Shown: positions 20,142 to 29,615 of the stretch, one piece after another
Layout of the letters: each line of letters begins with the position of its first letter
Numbering within the stretch: the stretch's first letter is position 1
From: Heyndrickxia sporothermodurans
Lineage (GTDB): Bacteria; Bacillota; Bacilli; Bacillales; Bacillaceae_C
NCBI GenBank assembly: GCA_018333075.1
Contig: BORH01000014.1
Location: forward strand, 1 to 64,000
Reading direction: 5' to 3'
DNA length: 64,000 nt
Position numbers and translations under genes: made by a program
Notes under the pieces: generated by a model
The model's database searches: none
What the model saw: the letters and a program-made list of their open reading frames with translations, nothing else
Told to the model about the DNA's origin: nothing

Positions 20142-21260
20142 ATGAATGATTTGCCAATACTTCATCGAGCAACAAGTGAGCAATATTTATCCCTGTTGCA
20201 AAATAAATTAGACAAGCAATTCATGCTTGACGATCATAGAAACCTCTCTCTTGCGGATTGTTCTGAGCAAGACTTTTTAGAATTTTTCTTTTTAGAGAAA
20301 GTGTTCAATTCAGACAAGCAGCTCTCTCCTCATACGATTAAAGCTTATCGTTCTGATGCAAAAACATTGCTTATCTTTCTGAAACATCATTCTCTATCTT
20401 TTCGAGATTTAGGATTTCCTGAAGTAAAAGCTTACAATAAATACATTAATGAGAAATATGCTGCTAAATCAGCCACGCGAAAATTAGAATTTTTTCGTAG
20501 ACTGTTAGACTTTGGATATGAAACACAATTTTATAAAGCCCATCTTTCAACATGGATTACAAAACCGGTATGTAAAAAAGGCCATTATCTAACGGATCGT
20601 ACTCAATCTGAAGAAAAGCAAACACGTGTTCAAGTACGAGAATTAAATCAGAAGGATGCAGAATACATCATTTCCTGCTTTCCGAAAATTGTGAGGTCTG
20701 AAAGAAATCGTGATCAGTTAGAAAAACGAAATATATTAATTGGTTATCTGCTTTATACAACTGGACTGCGTGCTAGTGAGCTATTAAGCTTAAATTGGGG
20801 AAGTTTCCGATATAATCGTCAAGGCTATCTTTATGCAGATGTCATCGGGAAAGGTCAAAAGCCACGAACAATTCCAATTAAAGATGAAACGGAAAAACGA
20901 TTGTTTGAATATCGAAAAAGTCTAGGAGAGTCCGTAGAAATGAATCCAGAAGATACAAGTCCTCTATTCTTTGCTCTATATAATAGAAAGGATTTAGATG
21001 GGGTTAAAAAAAGGTTAACTTATCCTAGTCTTTATAAAATTGTTAAAGAAGCCGTTCATTTAGCTGGAAGGCATTCGAAGGTTTCTCCACATTGGTTTAG
21101 ACACACCTTTGTTACGATGCTGCTAGAAAATGATGTTCCATTAGCTGTTGTTAAAGATTGGGCTGGTCATTCCGACATTTCAACCACTAATATATACTTG
21201 GAACGGATAAATCAGGATAACTCGTATATTCATTTACAAAAAGTAAACCTATTTAAATAA
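20142..21260 (+). CDS. Tyrosine recombinase/integrase
   Basis: 372 residues. The N-terminal SAM-like core-binding domain contains LSPHTIKAYRSDAKTLLIFL. The catalytic domain has all key residues: Arg in TTGLRASELLSLNW, Lys in IGKGQKPRTI, HxxR in HWFRHTF, the GHSD histidine and Tyr in TNIYLERI. It resembles XerC/D/S-type recombinases more than phage integrases. No att-type repeat or other mobile-element gene was found beside it, so its target site is unknown. Confidence 0.88.
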   Translation: MNDLPILHRATSEQYLSLLQNKLDKQFMLDDHRNLSLADCSEQDFLEFFFLEKVFNSDKQLSPHTIKAYRSDAKTLLIFLKHHSLSFRDLGFPEVKAYNKYINEKYAAKSATRKLEFFRRLLDFGYETQFYKAHLSTWITKPVCKKGHYLTDRTQSEEKQTRVQVRELNQKDAEYIISCFPKIVRSERNRDQLEKRNILIGYLLYTTGLRASELLSLNWGSFRYNRQGYLYADVIGKGQKPRTIPIKDETEKRLFEYRKSLGESVEMNPEDTSPLFFALYNRKDLDGVKKRLTYPSLYKIVKEAVHLAGRHSKVSPHWFRHTFVTMLLENDVPLAVVKDWAGHSDISTTNIYLERINQDNSYIHLQKVNLFK

Positions 21261-21283
21261 AAAAATAGAGTTAGTGATTCTAT

Positions 21284-21325
21284 TATAAACCCGAATTTAT
21301 TATTTTTGATAAAATCGGGTTTATA
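21284..21325 (+). terminator. Probable bidirectional terminator between convergent genes
   Basis: A perfect 11-bp stem TATAAACCCGA / TCGGGTTTATA with a 20-nt AT loop. It lies between the recombinase stop and the convergent membrane-protein stop. The T-run is weak. Confidence 0.6.
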
Positions 21326-21346
21326 AATAAAGAACCAGTTGATATA

Positions 21347-22267
21347 TTACATTGCTACATTTGAACTTTTTAAGTTTTTCATTTTTGTTAACATTTCATA
21401 TTTTTTATAGATAACTACAGTAATTAAAAGAAATAAACAAGTGAAAAACGATGCAAGTGGCAGCTTTAAAACCATTTCTATAGGGAGGATGAATGGAAGC
21501 AATGGAAATGCATATACAGCAGGCATTCGAATATCCATGATCTTAGAAAAGAAAAACATGGATCCCAAACTTATAATGGTTATCATTATCCATGATTCCA
21601 TAATTAAATAAATAAAAGTACCTACACTACCTGATATAGTCAAAGCAATCCCTTGTTTAAATGCTAATTTTCCACTATATTCATTCTTTTGTAGAGCTTC
21701 GTAGATAACTACTAATATAGGCGGAATAATTGCCAAATGTTCAAACCCAAAAATTCGGCATATACCTAACCATAACAATGTTAGTAATAAGAAAAAATAT
21801 GAGGATTTATAATCTATTTCCTTTTTTTTCTGTACATCATGGTCTAATCGAAAGAAAATAACTAAAAGCATCAATATGAAGGTTAAAATAAAAATCCATA
21901 AAACAAGTATCCATTCATGTGAATTTGTGATTAATGGAAGTAAACCTGTAGCAAGGGATGGAGCAAAATTTGATTGAATCAAACGCAAAAAGATGATCAT
22001 CAGAATTAAAGTAAAACCCACTTTATATATATAAGCAACTTGCAGTTGATTAATTGTACATCCAATTACTGAAGTAATGGATGGGGCAATACAAATTTTC
22101 AAAGGATTTCTTAACCAATTTGGATCTCGAAAAACCCACATCCCAAAAACCATTGCTGCAATTTCAGGAAAAATAAACATATGAGTATTTAATTGAACTG
22201 AAACTGTCACCATTGTTACGACCACTAGTATCGAGAGGAAGTATGAGACGATCTTTTTCAGGTACAC
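21347..22267 (-). CDS. Multi-pass membrane protein of unknown function
   Basis: 306 residues, almost entirely hydrophobic, with roughly nine predicted helices. An internal duplication is likely: PEIAAMVFGMWVF in the first half parallels AIIPPILVVIYEAL in the second, each followed by an SxxG-type helix (SITSVIGCTI; SGSVGTFIYL). I do not recognise the family; HPP-like proteins were considered, but no HPP motif is present. It starts 13 bp after the phosphatase gene, so they form an operon. The divergent LysR regulator probably controls both. Confidence 0.65.
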   Translation of the reverse strand: MYLKKIVSYFLSILVVVTMVTVSVQLNTHMFIFPEIAAMVFGMWVFRDPNWLRNPLKICIAPSITSVIGCTINQLQVAYIYKVGFTLILMIIFLRLIQSNFAPSLATGLLPLITNSHEWILVLWIFILTFILMLLVIFFRLDHDVQKKKEIDYKSSYFFLLLTLLWLGICRIFGFEHLAIIPPILVVIYEALQKNEYSGKLAFKQGIALTISGSVGTFIYLIMESWIMITIISLGSMFFFSKIMDIRMPAVYAFPLLPFILPIEMVLKLPLASFFTCLFLLITVVIYKKYEMLTKMKNLKSSNVAM

Positions 22268-22280
22268 ATCATCACTTCCC

Positions 22281-22895
22281 TTACAACCCCATTAAACTAT
22301 TCATTAAACTATTACTGTTCTCTTGATAATGAGTAGTATCTCCATATAACTCAATAAATGGAAGGCCATTTTTAATCGTTATCTTACTTAGGCTTGCGGA
22401 TAAAACATCAGGTATTTTCCCCAGGTCTTCTAATCTATTCCGTACAATCAGGATGTTTTTTCCAATATCGTTTGAAATAATAGATTCGATAATAGGATTC
22501 ACCCTATTTAATAGCTGGAAAAATGATTCACCTCCATTAGATGGATTATATATATGTGGTTGAAGAGTAAATTTTTGATAATTTTCAGGTTCTTTCTTTT
22601 TGATAGTATTAATGTCCTTTCCTTCCCACCAGCCCATATTTATTTCTTTCAATGCTTCTATTTCTACTATTTTAGTTTGTTTTTCGTAAGAAATGATCTT
22701 AGCTGTGTTTATAGCCCTTAAACTGGAACTAGAATAAATGACATCAAACTTTACGTCCTTAAGACGCTCTCTTAAACTCATTGCCTGCATTTTTCCTGTT
22801 TTCGTAAGTTGTGAATCTAAATGTCCCTGCATCCTATTCGCTTTATTCCAGACTGTTTGGCCATGCCTTACAATATAGATTGATGTATTGGTCAT
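22281..22895 (-). CDS. Histidine-phosphatase-family protein lacking the second catalytic histidine
   Basis: 204 residues. The N-terminal phosphohistidine motif IVRHGQTVWNKANR, the YSSSSLRAINTAKI segment and EINMGWWEGK are those of PhoE/GpmB-type enzymes. The second catalytic motif, normally LIVTHG, is missing: the sequence reads NILIV and goes directly to RNRLEDLGKIP, skipping about 15 residues with the frame intact. The protein is probably inactive or has another role. In an operon with the membrane protein and divergent from a LysR regulator. Confidence 0.8.
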   Translation of the reverse strand: MTNTSIYIVRHGQTVWNKANRMQGHLDSQLTKTGKMQAMSLRERLKDVKFDVIYSSSSLRAINTAKIISYEKQTKIVEIEALKEINMGWWEGKDINTIKKKEPENYQKFTLQPHIYNPSNGGESFFQLLNRVNPIIESIISNDIGKNILIVRNRLEDLGKIPDVLSASLSKITIKNGLPFIELYGDTTHYQENSNSLMNSLMGL

Positions 22896-23000
22896 ATTAA
22901 GCCCTCCTTCTTAATCAATTGAATTATAAATCAGTAATGTATAAAATAATAATATAAGTTTTATAATATATATAAATTTTTTATATAGAAGGTGAATTAA

Positions 23001-23906
23001 TTGCCAGTTAATTTACATGCATTAATGCTTTTTTATAATGTTGCGCAAACAGGGAGTGTAACTGCTGCTTCAAAAAAATTAAATATTAGTCAACCAGCTA
23101 TCTCAGCACAACTTCGTAACTTTGAGAAACAATATAATGTGAATTTATTCGAAAAAAAGGGACGAAATATGGTTCTTACCTCTTTTGGGAAGAAGCTAAT
23201 GAAACCAACTGAAAAATTATTTATGTTGGAAGAACAAATCTTTAACTTGATTCAAGATTACAATTCACACCCTAAAGGAAAACTACGTATTTCTGGAAAT
23301 TATCTTGCAACAAGCGTTTTAATACCAAAGTGGGCCTCTTTATTTAAGCAGGAATATCCTGAGGTGGAAGTTCAAATTTCAACAGTAAATTCTCTTCATG
23401 CACTTGAAAGTCTTAAAAATTTTGAAACAGATGTTGCTATCTTTGGAAATAATGAAATAACATCTGATAACAGCGACTCTCTTAATTGTATAGAGCTTTA
23501 CAAGGACAAATTCATATTTGTTGTTTCCCCAACTCATAAATTCGCGAATAAGCGAATTTCAATTGAGGAAATGATTAAAGAACCGTTTATTATGAGAGAA
23601 GAAGGAAGTACTACTAGAAAGAGGCTTATTGAAGTATGTAGAATTCACAAAGTGGATCCTCCGAAAATAGAATTACAATTTAATGGTTTAAATGAAACGA
23701 TTCAAGCTGTTGTTGCTGGTTATGGAGTGTGCTTTGTTTCTTCTCTTGTAGCTAGTCAATTTATCAAACGTGGAGAATTAGCAACGGTTGATGTGATAGG
23801 AATTAGTCTAACGAACAAAATCGTATTATGTACACATGAAAAGGATTATCTCGAAAGATATATTCGTGACTTTATATCAGTTGCTCTAAATAATAGAACT
23901 ACATGA
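23001..23906 (+). CDS. LysR-family transcriptional regulator
   Basis: 301 residues with an N-terminal HTH (GSVTAASKKLNISQPAISAQ) and a periplasmic-binding-like effector domain (KGKLRISGNYLATSVLIP; AVVAGYGVCFVSSLVA). TTG start after GAAGGTG. The 105-bp divergent region contains overlapping AT-rich dyads around 22955-22985 that could hold a T-N11-A LysR box. Likely target: the divergent phosphatase/membrane-protein pair and itself. Confidence 0.88.
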   Translation: MPVNLHALMLFYNVAQTGSVTAASKKLNISQPAISAQLRNFEKQYNVNLFEKKGRNMVLTSFGKKLMKPTEKLFMLEEQIFNLIQDYNSHPKGKLRISGNYLATSVLIPKWASLFKQEYPEVEVQISTVNSLHALESLKNFETDVAIFGNNEITSDNSDSLNCIELYKDKFIFVVSPTHKFANKRISIEEMIKEPFIMREEGSTTRKRLIEVCRIHKVDPPKIELQFNGLNETIQAVVAGYGVCFVSSLVASQFIKRGELATVDVIGISLTNKIVLCTHEKDYLERYIRDFISVALNNRTT

Positions 23907-23928
23907 TAGTGCATAAACATATAAAAAA

Positions 23929-23952
23929 AGTATCGGTTATAAAACCGATACT
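23929..23952 (-). terminator. Terminator of the YtkA-like gene
   Basis: A 10-bp perfect stem AGTATCGGTT / AACCGATACT is followed, on the minus strand, by a run of seven T. The same hairpin could also serve the convergent LysR gene. Confidence 0.8.
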
Positions 23953-24076
23953 CAAGAAAGTATAATTATAAACATATAGGTATATTTATACGAATTTATG
24001 AATAAGAATAGCACATACCCACTAGTTTAAAATATTTATCACTATTCCATTCCAACAACAACAAATTTGAATACTT

Positions 24077-24484
24077 TTAATAGATAAATTCATCTTTATT
24101 TACATTTAGTTTCACTTTCTGTGAAGTTTCCTTTAAAGTATTGTCATTAACAATAGCTCTTACATAGTATTCTCCCCCCTCTGGAAACATCGTTTGAATT
24201 CTGTAAGTCCCATCATTTAAGTTTGATGCAAAAATTATTTCATGCTTTTTACTATTCTTTTTCCAAATCTCAAAATTGATTTCATTTATATACCTTACAC
24301 TTTTGTCACCATTTTTTACATTAGCATCAATAAGAATGGCTCGTTCAGGTATAAGGACATCTTGAACAGGCTTGATATCTATTTTTAAAGAATGTTCATA
24401 TCCACTCTTATTAAAGCAAGTTATCATTATAACACACAAAAGCATTAAAGTAGAACCGACAAATATTTGAATTGTTTTTTTCAT
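24077..24484 (-). CDS. Putative lipoprotein with YtkA-like domain
   Basis: 135 residues. A signal segment of about 22 residues ends in a possible lipobox (IMITC). The rest is one beta-rich domain (INEINFEIWKKNSK; GTYRIQTMFPEGGEYYVRAIV), like the YtkA/FixH-like extracellular domain often linked to copper or cytochrome-oxidase assembly. The role here is unknown and the gene stands alone. The ribosome site is GGAGGGG. Confidence 0.7.
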   Translation of the reverse strand: MKKTIQIFVGSTLMLLCVIMITCFNKSGYEHSLKIDIKPVQDVLIPERAILIDANVKNGDKSVRYINEINFEIWKKNSKKHEIIFASNLNDGTYRIQTMFPEGGEYYVRAIVNDNTLKETSQKVKLNVNKDEFIY

Positions 24485-24710
24485 TGTCTTTCCCCTCCAT
24501 TGTTAAAAATACTAATCTATTTATCTATTCATATTTATATAATTTTTTGTTAGATATTTGCTTGTTTTATATATTGACCTCCTTCGTTTATTAGTATATT
24601 AAAATAAAATATATAATAAAAATACATATTTTATACAGTATATATATTTAGTTTATACATTTGATTTGTTATTTAAAAAAATTACTATTTATATATAATT
24701 GCACAAACAA

Positions 24711-24734
24711 AAAACTGATATTTTTATCAGTTTT
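24711..24734 (-). terminator. Terminator of the HbpS-like gene
   Basis: Stem AAAACTGATA / TATCAGTTTT with a 4-nt loop, about 70 bp after the stop of the minus-strand HbpS-like gene. T-rich on both sides. Confidence 0.7.
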
Positions 24735-24804
24735 TAATAATTTATTAATAATTTTTGTTTCTAACTGATATTGGGTTCCTTCTAATAATGGAATTTATGA
24801 ATAG

Positions 24805-25275
24805 CTAACCATCCTGCTGCATTGAACCAATTCGAGCTTTGATTCCAAATGAACCAGACTTTTTACTCATGATTTCGAAAGCAGTAACTATAGCCTTTGC
24901 TATTTCTATATCTTGTATACTACTCCCACCACTGACTCCAATTCCCCCAACGATATCTCCAGCACTCAATAAAGGAATACCTCCTCCTAGAATTACAATT
25001 CTACCATTATTAGTTGTATTTACTCCAAAAGAAGGACCACCCGGAAGTGCTGCTTTTACCAAGTTTTCTGTTGGCATTTGCATACTGACACTCGTCCAAG
25101 CTTTATTTATAGAAATATCAATACCAGCAATTCGAGCATTTTCCATTCGATGAAAAGCCATAAGGTTCCCTCCATGATCCACAATTGCAATATTACTGGA
25201 AAGTTCCATTTGTTTTGACTTTTGTTCTCCGACGACTAGTAATCGTTTGGCTGTTTCCAGTGTTAGCTTTGCCAT
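24805..25275 (-). CDS. HbpS/GlcG-family (DUF336) protein
   Basis: 156 residues. The family core is SNIAIVDHGGNLMAFHRM, the middle reads LPGGPSFGVNTTNNGRIVILGGGIP, and the end GGIGVSGGSSIQDIEIAKA. HbpS proteins bind haem or act in redox sensing; others sit in glycolate or propanediol operons. No such partner is here, so the function is open. A GGAGG ribosome site precedes the ATG. Confidence 0.85.
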   Translation of the reverse strand: MAKLTLETAKRLLVVGEQKSKQMELSSNIAIVDHGGNLMAFHRMENARIAGIDISINKAWTSVSMQMPTENLVKAALPGGPSFGVNTTNNGRIVILGGGIPLLSAGDIVGGIGVSGGSSIQDIEIAKAIVTAFEIMSKKSGSFGIKARIGSMQQDG

Positions 25276-25450
25276 AATAATCCTCCCTCCTCATTAATGA
25301 TACAGATTATGATAGTGATACAAAAACTGTGTTTTTTATTTAATGAATTACAGATTTTTACTATTAGTCCCATTTAATTTTAAATATCATGTTTACAAAT
25401 ATTCCAATTTGATATGATAAATAAAAATGAGGAACCAAGGAGGTGATCAT

Positions 25451-25708
25451 TTGATTAAAGTAATGAAGTTTGTTGTCTGCAACTTACATGTTTAATGATG
25501 ATGTAGAAACAGAAGGTAAATTTATTGTATATAAGGATTGATAACTGTTATAAAGGATAGAAAATATGGAATACTTGATGCCAATGGAAAAGTCATCGCT
25601 AAACCTATATATGATAGGATAGAGTATTTTCATAAATCGAATGAGGGATTAATAAGTCGTTTATATGGCTTTCTTAATAGAAATGGAAAAATTCAAATAA
25701 ATCTATAA
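25451..25708 (+). pseudogene. Decayed WG-repeat protein
   Basis: A strong AAGGAGGTGATC site leads into TTG and MIKVMKFVVCN, then a stop. The next frame gives a signal-like SLLSATYMFNDDVETEGKF. A third frame gives DRKYGILDANGKVIAKPIYD and YGFLNRNGKIQINL, which are WG/KWG beta repeats. At least two shifts are needed to join these, so the gene is dead. Only about two repeats remain. Confidence 0.6.
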
Positions 25709-25927
25709 TAAACGAATAAGGTATGTTATTAATAGTTTAGTAGAAAGATGGTTTGATTTACCGTCTATAGCATATTGTTCGAAATTTGAACGGTTAAATC
25801 AAACCACACAATTCTATGATCAGCACTTTTTGTTTACATAACCTTAAAAAATATTCCAATTACAAAGTTACCCAAAAAGCCTTTCTTTAACTGAGCTATT
25901 TAGCTTTCCCTATCTTTCCTCTATAAA

Positions 25928-28228
25928 TTAATTTTCACATTTAATCAGTAGTTTTTTTCTTGCATTTTTCGCTGCATCTACCATCACTTTTAGTCCAGCA
26001 ACCGTTTCATCAATCCCGCGCGTTTTTAAGCCGCAATCTGGATTAATCCAAAATAATCTAGGATCTAGTACATGTAGTGCACGATCTATGTTATTTAGTA
26101 GTTCGTCTAAACTTGGTATACGTGGGCTATGAATATCATATACGCCAAGGCCAATTCCTTTACCGTACGTGTTATTTTCAAATGCATTGATTAATTCACC
26201 ATGACTTCTTGATGTTTCAATTGAAATAACATCAGCGTCCAGTTCTTTAATTGCATCTATAATATCCTCAAAATTTGAATAGCACATATGTGTATGAATT
26301 TGGGTCTCATTTCTTACAGATGTCGTAGCTAATTTGAAGGCGTATACAGCTGTACTTAAATAGTTTTCCCATTTTTCACGCTTCAATGGAAGACCTTCAC
26401 GAAGCGCAGGTTCATCCACTTGTATCATATTGATGCCATTCTTCTCAAGTGTTTTAACTTCTTCACACAGTGCAAGTGCAATTTGATTTGCGACTTCATG
26501 TCGCGGAATATCCTCTCGAACAAATGACCAGTTTAAAATGGTAATGGGACCCGTTAGCATTCCTTTTACAGGCCTATTTGTTAATGATTGTGCATAAACC
26601 GTTTCATTACTTGTCATCGAACCCTGATAAATCACATCACCATAAATTAAAGGCGGCTTCACGCATCGTGACCCATATGACTGTACCCATCCGAATTTGG
26701 TAAATTGAAAGCCAGCTAATTTTTCTCCAAAATATTCGACCATATCGGTTCGTTCAAATTCCCCATGTACAAGTACATCTAAACCAATATCTTCTTGAAT
26801 TTGAATCCATTTTTTTATTTCATCTTTAATATAAGCTTCATATTCACTATCCGTTATTTCACCTTTACGCCAATTTAAACGGTGCTTTCTAACTTCTTTG
26901 GTCTGCGGAAAACTTCCAATGGTCGTAGTTGGAAAAAGTGGTAAATGAAATGCTTCTTCTTGTAATTTTTGACGAACCTCAAATGGTGCATCACGCTCAG
27001 GTTTATATGTATCTAGATTTTTAATTGCAGACTTGACGTTAACATTATTACGGAATGAAGATTCATTTAATTCTTGAATAACAATGGAATTTTGTGTAAT
27101 TTCATTCTGTATCGTTTCTTTTCCTTCATGTAGCCCTCTCGTTAGAACAACGATTTCATGTAATTTTTCGTCAGCAAATGACATAGCATCCTTTAAAACT
27201 TCATTTAATGTTTCCTCATTTCTAAGAGTCACTGGAACATGCAATAAACTGGAGGAAGGTTGAATAATCAGTCGATTTTTTGGGACAATTTGCTCGATTT
27301 CTTCAAGAAGCGACAGTTTGTCTGTTAGATTCGCTCGCCAAATATTACGTCCATCAATAACTCCGGCAGCCAATACTTTTTCATCAGGAAATCCATATTT
27401 CTTTAATTCCTTTAGATTTTGACCTTGATCATGAACAAAATCAAGCCCTAATCCATGAACGGGAAGTGATAAGACATCTTCAAAATGTTCAACCCCTTCA
27501 AAATAGGTTTGTAAAATAAGCTTTATGTTTGGTGCTGCATCATGTAAAACTTGATAGACATCCTTAAAGAGAGTAAAATCCTCATTCGTAAGAGTTGTCG
27601 ATAATATCGGTTCATCCATTTGAACCCATTCTACCCCTTCCATTTGTAGCTGCCTTAAAATCTCAGCATAAAGGGGGACAAATTGATCGATGAATGTTTT
27701 AAATTCATCTTCCTTATAGCCTTTTGATAGTTTTACAAAAGTAATAGGGCCCATAATTACGGGTTTCCCTTTAATTTCAAGTTTTTGTTTCGCTTCTTTG
27801 TAAAATTGAAGTGGACGATTTTCAACAAGTTTAGGAGTTGATTGATCCAGCTCAGGAACAATATAGTGATAGTTTGTGTTAAACCATTTTGTCATTTCAG
27901 AGGCTACTGCGTCCTTTGTGCCTCTCGCTATTTCAAAATATGTCTCAAGTGAAACTTTACCCCCATGATATTTAAAGCGTTTTGGTACGATACCAAACAT
28001 GACTGCTGTATCGAGGACATGATCATATAAAGTAAAATCACCAACTGGTATTAAATTGATTCCTTGATCCTTTTGCTTTTGAAGATGCTGTATACGAATA
28101 CCATCCATTTGGTTAATAAATGCTTCTTTATCAATGTCACCTGCCCAAAACCTTTCAAGCAATTTTTTCCATTCGCGTTTTTCACCTATTCTTGGGTACC
28201 CTAAATTTGAGTTTTTAACAATATTCAC
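25928..28228 (-). CDS. metE: Cobalamin-independent methionine synthase
   Basis: About 766 residues, full length. It transfers the methyl of 5-methyltetrahydropteroyl-triglutamate to homocysteine. The N-terminal half begins [16 protein letters not shown]. The catalytic C-terminal half has the [10 protein letters not shown] entry, [16 protein letters not shown], the zinc ligands of HTHMCYSNF and the distal cysteine of [13 protein letters not shown] prefer the GTG at 28228 (AAAGGAG about 11 nt upstream) to the GTG at 28240, which would overlap the ribosome site. Expression is governed by the tandem riboswitch leader. Confidence 0.96.
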   Translation of the reverse strand: MNIVKNSNLGYPRIGEKREWKKLLERFWAGDIDKEAFINQMDGIRIQHLQKQKDQGINLIPVGDFTLYDHVLDTAVMFGIVPKRFKYHGGKVSLETYFEIARGTKDAVASEMTKWFNTNYHYIVPELDQSTPKLVENRPLQFYKEAKQKLEIKGKPVIMGPITFVKLSKGYKEDEFKTFIDQFVPLYAEILRQLQMEGVEWVQMDEPILSTTLTNEDFTLFKDVYQVLHDAAPNIKLILQTYFEGVEHFEDVLSLPVHGLGLDFVHDQGQNLKELKKYGFPDEKVLAAGVIDGRNIWRANLTDKLSLLEEIEQIVPKNRLIIQPSSSLLHVPVTLRNEETLNEVLKDAMSFADEKLHEIVVLTRGLHEGKETIQNEITQNSIVIQELNESSFRNNVNVKSAIKNLDTYKPERDAPFEVRQKLQEEAFHLPLFPTTTIGSFPQTKEVRKHRLNWRKGEITDSEYEAYIKDEIKKWIQIQEDIGLDVLVHGEFERTDMVEYFGEKLAGFQFTKFGWVQSYGSRCVKPPLIYGDVIYQGSMTSNETVYAQSLTNRPVKGMLTGPITILNWSFVREDIPRHEVANQIALALCEEVKTLEKNGINMIQVDEPALREGLPLKREKWENYLSTAVYAFKLATTSVRNETQIHTHMCYSNFEDIIDAIKELDADVISIETSRSHGELINAFENNTYGKGIGLGVYDIHSPRIPSLDELLNNIDRALHVLDPRLFWINPDCGLKTRGIDETVAGLKVMVDAAKNARKKLLIKCEN

Positions 28229-28265
28229 CTGATTATACACTCCTTTTTTTATTATTGTCTCAACT

Positions 28266-28298
28266 AAAAAATCTCCCTTTTAAGTACAAAGAGAGATT
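28266..28298 (-). terminator. Regulated terminator of the cobalamin riboswitch
   Basis: On the minus strand, AATCTC-TCTT pairs with AAGG-GAGATT and a T6 run follows, 38 bp before the metE start. Nearby CTCAACT and AGTTGAG segments could form a competing antiterminator. Confidence 0.75.
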
Positions 28299-28387
28299 CA
28301 TACGCATGATTAACTAGAGTTGAGATAGTCTGGTTTTCTCAACACGTATTCCTCACTCTCCCTATATCCACGTAGAGTACAAGCGCA

Positions 28388-28575
28388 TACAACAGGCAGG
28401 TCTCCTGACTTAGGCTCAACACTTCCTATCCCTTCCCATTTCATAATGAAACAGTGGTTACTGATAGGTTGTTCCCCAATACAGTGGCGGGACCGTGTCG
28501 GAATTTCACCGAACTTCCCTTTTAAGCTGTGAAAATTATTTGCACAACACCTGTAGCATTTTGTATAAAGTTTTT
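28388..28575 (-). promoter_or_regulatory. Cobalamin (B12) riboswitch
   Basis: The minus strand carries the full set of conserved B12-aptamer blocks: GGTGAAATTCC, GACACGGTCCCGCCACTGT (28499-28481) and AGTCAGGAGACCTGCC (28410-28395). It lies between the SAM riboswitch and metE with its own terminator. When adenosylcobalamin is present it should stop transcription, so that MetE is not made when B12-dependent synthesis is possible. Confidence 0.95.
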
Positions 28576-28624
28576 ATACATACTAAAGAATAAAAAGACA
28601 TTACAAATTAAGTATAAAAAATAT

Positions 28625-28656
28625 AAAAGCCTCTCTATTTAAACTAGAGAGGTTTG
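28625..28656 (-). terminator. Regulated terminator of the SAM riboswitch
   Basis: Hairpin CCTCTCTA / TAGAGAGG followed by a T5 stretch on the minus strand. The upstream aptamer end contains AAGAGAGG, which can pair with the 5' arm to form the antiterminator. Confidence 0.85.
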
Positions 28657-28671
28657 TTCATAAATCATCCT

Positions 28672-28780
28672 CTCTTATTTTTCAAAGCAATTGCTTTGCA
28701 GGAATTAGCACCTTTTCAACAAATTGTTGAATGGTTGCCGGGTTTCATCGGGCCTGTCCCTCCACCACTCTTAATAAGAG
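28672..28780 (-). promoter_or_regulatory. SAM (S-box, SAM-I) riboswitch
   Basis: The P1 arms CTCTTATT (28780-28773) and AATAAGAG (28679-28672) enclose the S-box core: GTGGAGGGACAGGCCCGATG, AAACCCGGCAACC, then AAGGTGCTAATTCCTGC. It is the first element of the metE leader and should terminate transcription when S-adenosylmethionine is plentiful. Confidence 0.96.
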
Positions 28781-28816
28781 TTTTCAGTAAATTTTAATGT
28801 TTTGAATTTATTAGTC

Positions 28817-28845
28817 ATATTAGCATGATTCATAAATAATGTCAA
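28817..28845 (-). promoter_or_regulatory. metE leader promoter
   Basis: TTGACA (28845-28840) and TAATAT (28822-28817) with exactly 17 bp between them, placed about 35 bp before the first S-box arm. A near-consensus SigA promoter. Confidence 0.8.
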
Positions 28846-28976
28846 AACAAATTCAAATAAAAAATAAAATGAGATGATGATTTTTTTGATTTTTTCAGTT
28901 CTCATTTTCTATACTAAAAAAATATTTTTTATGTAGAAAATCGATTTTTATATATTTTAATTTATCCTTTTAGATT

Positions 28977-29418
28977 TTATAAATCTTGCTTACAGACAAT
29001 CCCATATTCTAAATAAAATTTTAAGAGTGTCATTGCTTCTCCCCATCCAACTGCACATCTAACACATGTAGCTAAGTCATCTTCTGAACGAGAATACCCC
29101 TTTTCTTTTAAAGTAACTAATGTTCCGTTTTTATATGGATCAAGCTTAATTGATACAGTGGTTTTCCCATTTATAGGTGACCATTGAAAGATGAAGGACT
29201 TATTTGGAATGGCCACTAGAACTTGTTCACCGTCTTCTATATTTTCGTTATTAGGTCCATATTCTGTCCATCTGAATCGAATTTCACCAGTACCTTCAGA
29301 ATTTAGTTTAAGAGATGTTTGATTTGTAAACCAAGCATTCCCTCCTTCAGATGTTGTAAGAATTTCGTAAATTTTCTCAGGTTTCTCCTGAATATATATT
29401 GTGATGAATGACAGACAT
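28977..29418 (-). pseudogene. SRPBCC/AHSA1-type protein, frameshifted at the start
   Basis: A START-like fold protein of about 145 residues: QEKPEKIYEILTTSEGGNAW, GEIRFRWTEYGP, then KTTVSIKLDPYKNGT and GWGEAMTLLKFYLEYG at the end, a typical AHSA1 finish. The frame has no start codon of its own. The ATG with GGAGGGAGC (29418) is one base out of frame and reads MSVIHHN before meeting a stop. One base gained or lost in the first ten codons explains it, so it is either a dead gene or a sequence error. Confidence 0.65.
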
Positions 29419-29461
29419 AAGCTCCCTCCAAAATAAAGAAATTATTTCGTTCAAAGTTATA

Positions 29462-29615
29462 TTAGAATAGAAATTTTATATGTTTTAATAATGTTAAGTC
29501 CAGTTCATCAATATATCCAATAGATTCAATTAAATCCCAAAGCTTTATACCTGTTGTTTCTTTATTGCTCTTAAAAGGGGTTAATGTTTTTATTTCTGAA
29601 CAATAAACCGGACTT
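29462..29615 (-). pseudogene. C-terminal fragment of an unidentified protein
   Basis: Directly after the nucleotidyltransferase stop, the frame reads CSEIKTLTPFKSNKETTG, then KLWDLIESIGYIDELDLTLL and a stop. This looks like a genuine protein end with no start, and it is in a different frame from the gene before it. It suggests a deletion that fused the end of a lost gene to this locus. Confidence 0.35.

Noticed and set aside
21347-22267. Assigning the membrane protein to the HPP family
   Set aside because: Some resemblance in PEIAAMVFGMWVF, but the HPP signature is absent.
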